From Chitinophagaceae bacterium (GTDB lineage: Bacteria; Bacteroidota; Bacteroidia; Chitinophagales; Chitinophagaceae): 33,103 nt of DNA. The stretch is taken from contig JANYEX010000136.1 of the NCBI GenBank assembly GCA_025359725.1, positions 1 to 33,103 of the forward strand. Reading direction: 5' to 3'. The position numbers were made by a program, and so were the translations under genes. Positions 10,776 through 19,900 of the stretch are shown in pieces (position 1 is the first letter of the stretch; every line of letters begins with the position of its first letter). Below the pieces are notes generated by a model. It was not told the DNA's origin. It saw only the letters and a list, made by a program, of their open reading frames with translations, and did not search any database.

Positions 10776-10934
10776 AAATTACCACATAGTCACAATAGCC
10801 ACATAAGAAAAAGAAAGATAAGCAACGTTGCACTCATAGTTCACGTAAATTTAAGCTTGCTAAATGTCTTTTTTTGTGTACTTACCTAAATTTATATCAA
10901 ATACTATGTGCCTAATGCGCCTATGTGGTAATTT
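10776..10934. repeat. Imperfect inverted-repeat element with CACATAG-like arms
   Basis: Left arm aaattaccacatagtcacaatagccacata (from 10776) versus reverse complement of the right arm aaattaccacataggcgcattaggcacata (ending 10934): about 26/30 identical. Confidence 0.75.
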
Positions 10935-11001
10935 TTTAATTGTTGCAGCAGAATGTGGTTAGTATTCTAATAAAATTACTACTATTGTACTCTAAATTAG
11001 T

Positions 11002-11934
11002 TTGATGAAACACCTGCTTTTGCTCACCTTTACTTTCCTAGTTGTCTTTAGTGCCGCCGCTAATTCCCACAAAAGAAAGCCTGTAAAAGTATTAATTATC
11101 GATGGGTATAGTAACCACGACTGGCGGCAAACTTCCGCAATGGTTAAGGCTATTTTGGAGGAGTCTAAGCTCTTTAGTGTGTCAATTAGTACTGTGCCCG
11201 ATAACACCACCGATTCTTTAAACTGGGCAAAATGGAATCCTTCCTTTAGTAGTTATGATGTTATTATCCAAAATACCAATAATATACAGAACAGAAAGCT
11301 TAAATGGCCCAGAGTTGTAGAAGAATCTTTGGAGAATTTTGTGCGCAATGGCGGCGGTTTATATATCCTACATTCTGCCAACAATGCCTACCCCCATTGG
11401 CTGGCTTACGATACGATGATGGGGCTAGGTTGGCGCAACAAACAGACTGGTTTTGCCATAGAAATTGACAGTAATAATAACATAATAAAGCTTCTGCCGG
11501 GCGAAGGTAGCAATACTACCCACGGCAAACGGTTTACTGCCACCGTTCATATTCTCCAAAAGAATCACCCAATATGCAAAGGTTTTCCCGATAGTTGGCA
11601 AACGCCCAATATGGAACTGTACAATTATGTGCGTGGGCCTTTTATCAATACGACTATATTATCCTACGCTACGGACTCGGTCAATAAACTTAATTTTCCT
11701 GTAGAGTGGGTGGTAAATTATGGCAAGGGCAGGGTTTATAATAGCAGTATGGGGCATTTGTGGAACAAGGATATTTACCCAATATCTTATCGTTGCATAG
11801 GTTTCCAAACAGTGCTTATAAGGGCTACACAATGGCTGGCTACAGGAAAAGTAACGTATCCGATGCCTAAAAAGTTCCCTACCGCCAATGCCATAAGCGT
11901 TAGGAACGAAACAGATTTGCCCAAAGGAAATTAG
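11002..11934 (+). CDS. ThuA-domain (trehalose utilisation-like) secreted protein
   Basis: Signal peptide followed by KVLIIDGYSNHDWRQTSAMVKAILEES..., 'FVRNGGGLYILHSANNAYPHW' and 'PVEWVVNYGKGRVYNSSMGH', typical of ThuA/GATase1-like folds. Confidence 0.88.
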   Translation: MMKHLLLLTFTFLVVFSAAANSHKRKPVKVLIIDGYSNHDWRQTSAMVKAILEESKLFSVSISTVPDNTTDSLNWAKWNPSFSSYDVIIQNTNNIQNRKLKWPRVVEESLENFVRNGGGLYILHSANNAYPHWLAYDTMMGLGWRNKQTGFAIEIDSNNNIIKLLPGEGSNTTHGKRFTATVHILQKNHPICKGFPDSWQTPNMELYNYVRGPFINTTILSYATDSVNKLNFPVEWVVNYGKGRVYNSSMGHLWNKDIYPISYRCIGFQTVLIRATQWLATGKVTYPMPKKFPTANAISVRNETDLPKGN

Positions 11935-11961
11935 TAAATAAGTAGTTTTAAAGCGTTCCCG

Positions 11962-12636
11962 CTAGCAAACCATCCCTTCAAATCTAGTGGCGATAGTACC
12001 CAAAATACCGCGGGTATTAAAGTAACGAGCAAAGCCTACAAAAGGCATTCCCAGCTTGTTTTCAGGAAAAACTACTTTGCCATTACATTTGGTAAGATAA
12101 ATGGTAAAAGTGCCACTAGCTTCTTTGGGCATCCGCTTGCCCAACTTATAAAATGCAAAGGTTATCTTTATACCATCTTGCCCGTCGGGCTTACATATTT
12201 TGTACGTATTGGGATTGATGCAAACTATTTTACCGCCCATACTACCCTTATTTTTAAAGGCTATCAATGGCGAAATTTTTGCTATTGAAGAAAGCCTATA
12301 ACTGTCAGAATCAATGTTTAGCCCGCAAGCCAGTTTATCAACATTGGTCATGAACCTATTAGTTTTAATCCGCCCAATGCCCATTGTTCTAAGTTCTTTC
12401 TGGTAGGTTTTCCTAGCCGCCTTAGTGTTTTCAGTATCTTCGGTGCTATGGGTATTTTTTACTGAAGAAATTTTGTAATACCCATTAAATACTATCTGCC
12501 ACATAAGTAATGCAGCTACTTCATCGGCGTCAAGATGCCAATCCTCAAAGTTATCGCCGACCCTTTCGCAGAGATTATCAGCAAAAATTTTAAACTTATC
12601 AATCTGCTTAGGAACCCAATCTCTAGTTACCGCCAT
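11962..12636 (-). CDS. Hypothetical protein
   Basis: 224-aa ORF with a coherent composition; N-terminal 'RDW[VLI]P' motif and a central 'LACGLNIDSDS' segment. Confidence 0.65.
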   Translation of the reverse strand: MAVTRDWVPKQIDKFKIFADNLCERVGDNFEDWHLDADEVAALLMWQIVFNGYYKISSVKNTHSTEDTENTKAARKTYQKELRTMGIGRIKTNRFMTNVDKLACGLNIDSDSYRLSSIAKISPLIAFKNKGSMGGKIVCINPNTYKICKPDGQDGIKITFAFYKLGKRMPKEASGTFTIYLTKCNGKVVFPENKLGMPFVGFARYFNTRGILGTIATRFEGMVC

Positions 12637-12699
12637 AAGGTTGTTTTTTAAATGAAAAAAGTAATCAATTTTATCTTTACTTCTATCAATTAAGGAAAG

Positions 12700-12879
12700 A
12701 AGGTTCTAATCCAAACGTTAATTGTATGTCTTTAAGGGGATATTGATAGAGATTATGCCTTAATTGTTAGACCTACAAGGTTAATCTCTATTAGTATAGT
12801 AGAAAAGGTTACCAATTATTACCTTATTTCCGTCAATATCCCCTTAAAGACATACAATCAACGTTTGGATTAGAACCTT
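12700..12879. repeat. Large palindromic repeat (47-bp arms, nested stems)
   Basis: 12700-12746 aaggttctaatccaaacgttaattgtatgtctttaaggggatattga is the reverse complement of 12833-12879 with one mismatch; inner stem atagagatta (12746-12755) / taatctctat (12782-12791). Confidence 0.92.
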
Positions 12880-13426
12880 TTCTACTGTACTGCTAACCTT
12901 TTTTCTTTAATCGTCAAGCCAAAACTCTTTGCTGTATTAGGTTTTGGTTTATTTCGCCATAATAATTTCCTTGTCAAAAACCGTTTTCCCTTTTATCTAG
13001 TATAAAATTACTTTATTGTCAGTTTTTAAAATATTTATTATTGAGAAAAGGGGGTATTGTAGCGTTTTGATAAAATAAACTTTGAATGACTGTATATTAT
13101 TCGTTATCAAATACATCTTGAAATTAGAAATTGTCATTTCGAGGTCACCAGAAATTTAATTGTGTTTGTAAGGTTTGTTATATTGGTTAGTTATTTTTTT
13201 TATATCATTAGATTTCTTGTTGTCTCTAAAGAACGCGAAGACTATGGGGTAGATATTAGCGGAAAGAAAAACGACTGCTACATTTGTACTATTTAAAATA
13301 ACTTTTTTTACTTTCAAACTACTAGTTTTTACCGCTAATATGGCTGCCGTCACTGCGAATTATGCACCCAGCGAGCTAGGAAGAAATGGGAATGACACCA
13401 GCTTTCGCCACGAAAATCAACCTGAC

Positions 13427-13497
13427 TGTCACACTGAGCTTGTAGAAGTGCAAACAAGTGAACCTATCATCCCGACTTCGACAGGCTCAGTCTGACA
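13427..13497. repeat. Intergenic palindrome of the 'GACTGAGCCTGTCGAAG' type
   Basis: tgtcacactgagcttgtagaagt (13427-13449) versus reverse complement of acttcgacaggctcagtctgaca (13475-13497): 20/23 identical. Confidence 0.8.
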
Positions 13498-13682
13498 GCC
13501 TTATTTTCGATGGTTACCTCACAAAGTTTAATAGGATGTCATTGTAAGGAACTAAGCAGCCTAAGCCATAAAAAAGGATTGCTTTGTTGGGCACAAACCC
13601 AATTGCGCAAAGACGTTTACAGGGTTTATAGAGGTTATGGATGGATGATTGACCTATTTATTTTACTATTTTACCCTTTAAA

Positions 13683-13725
13683 TCTAATGGCAAACAACAC
13701 ACATTTAATCTTTAAAACATCTAAT
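13683..13725 (+). repeat. Direct repeat A, copy 1
   Basis: tctaatggcaaacaacacacatttaatctttaaaacatctaat; 42/43 identical to 14670-14712. Confidence 0.92.
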
Positions 13726-13763
13726 AAAAGAAGGGGTAATAACCACTTAAAACTATTAAAAAA
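13721..13763 (+). repeat. Direct repeat B, copy 1
   Basis: ctaataaaagaaggggtaataaccacttaaaactattaaaaaa; about 39/43 identical to 14561-14603. Confidence 0.9.
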
Positions 13764-13840
13764 TGATACGTGGGCAACAGATGTTGATAAGATATGTTGG
13801 ATTTATAATATAGTTGAATGCTTGCATTACAATGTCTTTT

Positions 13841-14197
13841 CTATTTTTTATAGAACCGTTGTCTTATATTATTAGCTTCTACCACTGTAAAAGCATCTTT
13901 TAATACGAGGGGAGTTTTTGATAAAATAGATAATAATGATAAAGCTGCAAATTCGGGTGAGTTACCCTTTTCCCTAAAATACACTACTGAAGGGGGATTG
14001 TGTTTTGTGTGTTTAAATATTATTTCGCCATAATCACTATCAAAAGTTAGTATGATAAGGTCTAGATTGAGGGCAATTTCAACTACTTCCAAATCGCTAA
14101 TGCCTTGGTATTCCTCTTGTATACTTTTTACCTTAAATCCATTATCTCTTAAGATTAGGGTACTGGGGCGTGGGAAATTTTCGTTGGCTAAAAACAT
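13841..14197 (-). CDS. DUF5615 PIN-like toxin-type protein
   Basis: MFLANENFPRPSTLILRDNGFKVKSI...DLIILTFDSDYGEIIF...PPSVVYFR: acidic residues and layout typical of DUF5615; ends 3 nt after the adjacent DUF433 gene. Confidence 0.85.
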   Translation of the reverse strand: MFLANENFPRPSTLILRDNGFKVKSIQEEYQGISDLEVVEIALNLDLIILTFDSDYGEIIFKHTKHNPPSVVYFREKGNSPEFAALSLLSILSKTPLVLKDAFTVVEANNIRQRFYKK

Positions 14198-14199
14198 GT

Positions 14200-14442
14200 T
14201 TATGCAGAGATAGGGAAATATAATTCTTGCTGAATACAGTCCTTAAGATAACCAAAAACAGCCCTGATTGATTCGGGAGAGATGGTAGTGTAAGCATCTA
14301 GAATCTGTTTTTCTGTCCAGCCAGCAGAAAATAGTTCTAAAATAAGCTCCACAGAAATTCTGGTGTCTTTAATACATGGCTTTCCTAATAAAACCTGATT
14401 ATCCGATACAATATAGTCCTGCCAATTCATTTTATCCAACAT
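14200..14442 (-). CDS. DUF433 antitoxin-type protein
   Basis: DYIVSDNQVLLGKPCIKDTRISVELILELFSAGWTEKQILDAYTTISPESIRAVFGYL is a typical DUF433 sequence; upstream of and co-directional with the DUF5615 gene. Confidence 0.92.
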   Translation of the reverse strand: MLDKMNWQDYIVSDNQVLLGKPCIKDTRISVELILELFSAGWTEKQILDAYTTISPESIRAVFGYLKDCIQQELYFPISA

Positions 14443-14560
14443 TTTATAATCTTACAAATCTAAGTAAGTAATAGAAAGTTTACTATTTTGTTTTATGTGC
14501 AACTTTTGTTGAACCATTAAAATTAAAAACTTAATGAGCCGCATCTGATGCTAGACAACA

Positions 14561-14603
14561 CTAATAAAAGTAGGGGTAATAACCGTCTAAAACTATTAAA
14601 AAA
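14561..14603 (+). repeat. Direct repeat B, copy 2
   Basis: ctaataaaagtaggggtaataaccgtctaaaactattaaaaaa. Confidence 0.9.
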
Positions 14604-14669
14604 GAACCTAGCGGTAACAATTACCGAGGTGGCTTATTGGTTTTATCATCTTGCTTAAGACAACTTACA

Positions 14670-14712
14670 TCTAATGGCAAACAACACACATCTAATCTTT
14701 AAAACATCTAAT
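14670..14712 (+). repeat. Direct repeat A, copy 2
   Basis: tctaatggcaaacaacacacatctaatctttaaaacatctaat. Confidence 0.92.
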
Positions 14713-14959
14713 TTAATCTTTAACAACACTGATACAAGGGGTTAATTAGGGCATTTTAAATAGAGCGAAAAGGACTGAAAAGGTAGTATTTAACTTTGGG
14801 CTTTATTAAGTAATGGCTAGTGGCGTGGGATTAATGATTTGATGTTAGACAACTTAAATATTTTGAAAATACCCACGTGTAATATTAATATTTATTGCTC
14901 ATAAAGAATTAAAGCCTATTTTGCTACGATAATTTATTTTCATCCTAAATTGAACGATA

Positions 14960-16462
14960 ATGAACGCACCTACTGTACAAAAGGGACATCCTAAGGGATT
15001 GTACGTATTGTTTGCCACCGAAATGTGGGAACGTTTTAACTACTATGGTATGCGTGCCATACTCATTTTATTTATGACCAAAGCCTTGCTGTTCGATAAG
15101 GTTTTTGCCTCTAACCTATACGGCAGCTACACTGGTTTGGTGTACCTAACACCATTGATTGGTGGCTACATGGCGGATAGATACTGGGGAAACCAACGCT
15201 CTATCATCGCTGGGGGTTTGGTAATGGCACTGGGCGAGTTGGTATTGTTTTTCTGTAGCACATTTTACCATTCTTCGCCAGTATTATCATCTTGGTTATT
15301 CTTTACCGGGTTAGGTTTTATGATTGCGGGTAATGGATTCTTTAAACCGAATATCTCATCGATGGTAGGGCAATTGTATCCGAAAGGCGATAGAAGGTTG
15401 GATGCTGCCTATACAATATTTTACATGGGAATTAATGTGGGCGGGGCTTTCGGCCCCTTCTTATGCGGATTGTTTGGTGACACAGGCAACCCTGCCGACT
15501 TTAAATGGGGCTTTCTAATTGGTTGCATCGGCATGTTATTGAGCGTGGTGGTTCAGGTGCTGTTTCACCATAAATACGTAAAAGATCCTAGTGGAAAAAT
15601 ACTGGGATTAACCCCTGTCAATTCGCCTGCAATAGCCACTAAGCCACTAACCATCATTGGTGGATTGTTGTTATTCTCTTTTGTAACCATTGGATTGATT
15701 TATATAGATGCCAAAGTTTTCAACTATCTCTTCTACTTATTAATTGGCTCGGTAACTTTCATTGCGGTAGTTATTTTCTCCGACAAAACATTGTCATCGG
15801 TAGAGAAATCTAAAGTGGGGGTGATATTTATTGTATCCTTCTTTGTTATCTTCTTTTGGAGTGCCTTCGAGCAAGCAGGCGCATCGCTTACCTTTTTTGC
15901 GGATGAACAAACTAATCGAAACTTAGGCTTTATAGTAGTTCCTGCTAGTTGGTTTCAATCGCTAAACTCAGCATTTGTGGTCTCTTTTGCCCCATTATTT
16001 GCGTGGTTATGGTTAAAGCTAGGTAAGCTAGAACCCTCTTCTCCAACCAAAATGGCTTTGGGATTATTATTCTTGGCAATAGGTTACTTGTGGATAGCTT
16101 TTGGGGTAAAAAATTTGCAACCAGGCATTAAGGTAAGCATGATATGGTTGACGGGTATGTACGCCCTACATACCTGCGGCGAATTATGTTTGTCGCCAAT
16201 AGGGTTGTCATTAGTAAACCAACTTGCACCAGCAAAATTTGCGTCATTATTAATGGCGGTATGGTTTACAGCCAACGCCTTTGCCAACAAGTTTGCTGGA
16301 GTATTGAGCAGCTTATATCCCGACAATAAAACAACTAACTTTTTAGGAATATACGAAATGAGCAACCTTTATAGCTTCTTTATGTTATTCGTTTTTATGG
16401 CAGGAATTGCTTCGCTAATATTGTTTTTCCTTACCAAAAAGTTACAAAAAATGATGCACTAA
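14960..16462 (+). CDS. POT/PTR family proton-dependent oligopeptide transporter (MFS)
   Basis: HPKGLYVLFATEMWERFNYYGMRAILILFM, 'LTPLIGGYMADRYWG', 'FYMGINVGGAFGPFLCG'; polytopic membrane protein. Confidence 0.95.
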   Translation: MNAPTVQKGHPKGLYVLFATEMWERFNYYGMRAILILFMTKALLFDKVFASNLYGSYTGLVYLTPLIGGYMADRYWGNQRSIIAGGLVMALGELVLFFCSTFYHSSPVLSSWLFFTGLGFMIAGNGFFKPNISSMVGQLYPKGDRRLDAAYTIFYMGINVGGAFGPFLCGLFGDTGNPADFKWGFLIGCIGMLLSVVVQVLFHHKYVKDPSGKILGLTPVNSPAIATKPLTIIGGLLLFSFVTIGLIYIDAKVFNYLFYLLIGSVTFIAVVIFSDKTLSSVEKSKVGVIFIVSFFVIFFWSAFEQAGASLTFFADEQTNRNLGFIVVPASWFQSLNSAFVVSFAPLFAWLWLKLGKLEPSSPTKMALGLLFLAIGYLWIAFGVKNLQPGIKVSMIWLTGMYALHTCGELCLSPIGLSLVNQLAPAKFASLLMAVWFTANAFANKFAGVLSSLYPDNKTTNFLGIYEMSNLYSFFMLFVFMAGIASLILFFLTKKLQKMMH

Positions 16463-16471
16463 GAAGGCGTA

Positions 16472-16540
16472 AGTAGTAAGGGATGAAGGGTATAGAACCA
16501 ATCTTTAATACTTATACCTTGAGCCTTATTCCTTACTACT
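16472..16540. repeat. Long imperfect hairpin between the POT gene and the small membrane-protein gene
   Basis: agtagtaagg...gggtata (16472-16494) pairs with tatacctt...ccttactact (16513-16540); terminal 10 bp perfect. Confidence 0.7.
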
Positions 16541-16552
16541 AAATAAATAACA

Positions 16553-16792
16553 ATGGATCCGGAAGTAGCGGAATTTTTAAAACGCATTTTGACAACTATT
16601 GGGGTCATTCTATTTTGGATGGGGATGAACTCTACCTTCGGTATAATGCTTGGCTATGGCTACGTTGAAGCAAAAATAGAACTGGGCAATATCATCTTTT
16701 ATATTTGGTTAGTATTGAGCCTACCTACGCTTATTTGGTACTTAAGAAAACTATGGAAGGAACAAAAAGATTTTGATGTGTATGATCAATAG
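16553..16792 (+). CDS. Small membrane protein (79 aa), hypothetical
   Basis: Two hydrophobic segments (ILTTIGVILFWMGMNSTFGIML; NIIFYIWLVLSLPTLIWYL); co-directional with the POT gene. Confidence 0.75.
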   Translation: MDPEVAEFLKRILTTIGVILFWMGMNSTFGIMLGYGYVEAKIELGNIIFYIWLVLSLPTLIWYLRKLWKEQKDFDVYDQ

Positions 16793-16940
16793 CTAGTTTC
16801 AGAAGCCTTATTCGGCCTTTTGAAGCTACTGAAAGAACTAATAAAACCTGACGATACTGCCAATTCAATTTCTTTAGTAAGCCGATAAGCTAAATTATTC
16901 CTATAGAACGTTAAACAATTCCATTTAAACTTCGAATAGG

Positions 16941-16948
16941 TAAATTTG
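16941..16948 (+). promoter_or_regulatory. Bacteroidota -7 promoter motif
   Basis: TAAATTTG (TAnnTTTG), 30 nt upstream of the 16978 ATG. Confidence 0.55.
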
Positions 16949-16977
16949 TCGTAATTATTCCTTTCTCAAATATTATT

Positions 16978-19900
16978 ATGAGCATTTATAAATGGCTAGC
17001 GGTTTGTTCTGTTTTCTTTATTTTATTGTTTAAAACAACAAAAAGTAATGCCCAAGCTGATACTACTTTTTGGTTTGCTGCACCTGCTATTACACCTGGT
17101 CATGCTCATAAACCAATCTTAATGCGGTTTGCCACTTATGGACAGCCAGCAACAATAACCATCACCCAGCCTGCAGATTCATTGTTTGTTCCCTACACCT
17201 TTACTTTAGCAGCTAATAGTGCCACCACCATTGATCTGACAAGCCAAATAGATATAATTGAAAACAAACCAGAGAATACAGTACTTAATTATGGACTTAA
17301 AGTAACAGCTAGTAATAACATTTCTGCCTATTACGAGGAGGAGGGTGAAGTGAAATCAGGAACATTTAATAATCCAGAAATATTTCCGTTGAAAGGTAGG
17401 TATGCACAAGGTCTCTCTTTCGTTGTACCGTCGCAAATGATATTTGATGATAAGGACAAATTGAATCCTTTGCCTCAAAATGGCTTCGTTATAGTTGCTA
17501 CACAAGACAGTACCATTGTTACCGTAACGCTGAGTGATAGTGATGCCATTGGTCATTTGCAGGGTGTTCCATTTACGATCACTTTAAATAAAGGGCAATC
17601 GTATGCAGTTACTTCTATGGGAATATTGGCTTCTGAACATCTAGGCGGAAGTATCGTTACCGCAAATAAACCAATATGTATAACCATATTTGATGATTCT
17701 GTGCATCTTGGTGGTCACTATGACCTTGCTGGTGACCAGATAGTATCGGAAAATGTTACAGGTAGTGAGTTTATTATGGTTCGAGGAAATCTTAATAATA
17801 CCGACCCACCAGATGCTAGCTTTAACTCAGACTATTATTTTATTTGGGGAACAAAAGACAATACGACTATATCTATAAATGGAGTAAATGTTGGTACAGT
17901 AAACCGAGGCACGTATTATTATGGTAAGCTTTCAGACCCTAGCATGTATATCAGTACTAGCAATCCTGTATATGTATTACAATTTACTGGTGATGGCGAA
18001 GAGGTTACCGAAACATCATTACCAGCGATTAATTGTACGGGTTCTCAGAATGTTTCTTTTGTAAGATCTACTACAGAAGCTTTTCAGTTGGACATACTTT
18101 GTAAGGCAACCGAGATAAATAGTTTTCAATTGAATGGCACTTCTGGCACTATAAATAGTACTTACTTTAAAAATGTGCCGGGAACAAACGGTGTATGGGC
18201 TTATGCAAGAATTAACATAAACAACTTGCCAGATATTGATAACCTTATTCCTGCTGGAGCAGCCACCTTTGTAAGCAATACTTCTGGGCTATTTCATTTA
18301 GGCTTTTTAAATGGCATGAACGGAACAGGTTCTAGGCTTGGCTATTTCTCTAGCTATGGTATTGGTAGTCTTACACCTGTAGTACTTAATAGTGTATGCG
18401 ATAATAAGAACATAAAGCTTGCTGCTAACTTAATAGATAACACTACTTACAGTTGGACTGGACCACAGAACTTTACCAGCAATATCTACAATCCGACAGT
18501 TACAAATACTACTCCTGCAAACTCAGGTACTTACACTGTTACTGCCAATGTTCAGGGATGTGGAACGTTTACAGATAGCATTAATATTAAAGTATATCCA
18601 TTATCCACAGCTGCTTTTATTAGTCGGAAAGATACTATCTGTGTAGGTGATTCCAGTATGTTAACAGTTGCATTAGTGGGTAAAGCCCCATGGACAATGG
18701 CATATTCGGATGGGAATATTACAGATACTATCTTTGGAATAACTACTACACCGCTTACTTTTTCTGTTGCGCCAAAACAAAACACATTATATAATATAAC
18801 CTACATTATAGACGCTACTCCTTGCAACTCTGGTGCTGTGACCACTAGCCCGACAATTTATGATACGGTTACGGTCAATCAATTCCCAACTGCCAATCTT
18901 CTTCTAGCCGATTCATTATGTATTGGAAAAACTAAGACGCTAAACATCGCTTTTACAGGAAAAGCACCTTGGGTATTTACATATAATAATGGAACTGATA
19001 CTACTACCCAAACAACCAATACCTCGCCTTTTACCACAATCGTATCACCAAAGGTTACTACTTTATATACTGTTACTTCCTTAAAGGATGCTAATGCTTG
19101 CTCGGCTATTGTTCTGATAAAGAAAACATTGCAGGTGTCTGATAGACCAATCACTGCTTTTAATGTCAAGCCAGAATTATGCCTTCGGGATACTTCTTTT
19201 TTACAAGATACTAGTGTTGATAGTATCCAAAAGATAACCAACTGGTTCTGGAACTTTGGCGATGGGACAACGGACAATACCCAAAATTCAACTAAAGTTT
19301 ATGGCAAGGCAAGTACTTATTCTATCTCGCTTTATACCCTTAACGATGCTGGTTGCTATAGCGACACCCTTACCAAAACAATTATAATAGACTCCCTACC
19401 TACTGCCGCATTTGTTTACAGCACTACTCCTCTTTGCGAAACAAACCCTATTTCTTTTACAGATAAGAGCATTGCCAATAGTGGAACTATACAAAGATGG
19501 CATTGGGATATGGGCAACGAAAGGATAATTGATACTTCCAATGGAAATACGTTTAGCAATATGTACACTATTTATGGCAGCTATACCGCTAAGCTGATGG
19601 TACAAAACAGCAAGGGTTGTAATAGCGACACCACTAGTAAAACTATTATTGTAAATCCTCTGCCACATGTAGATTTTGTTTTTCCACAAATCTGTTTGCA
19701 TGATGCGGCGGCATTGTTTTCAGACACTTCTTCTATCGTTGATCATTCAGAAAACCAGTTTACTTACAAATGGAGTTTTGATGCTTCTACCGCTACACCA
19801 ACTGTTCCTTTAGCTAATTATCCTACTCCTATCTCATCAAACAATAAGAATCCAAAAATTAAATATAATTATGTAGGTAATTATTTTGTGAGTGATACCG

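Noticed and set aside
13156-13353. 65-aa minus-strand ORF
   Set aside because: Short, low-complexity, in a repeat-rich intergenic region; not supportable.
13510-13875. 121-aa plus-strand ORF
   Set aside because: Overlaps repeats A and B and the 3' end of the DUF5615 gene; no coherent protein signal.
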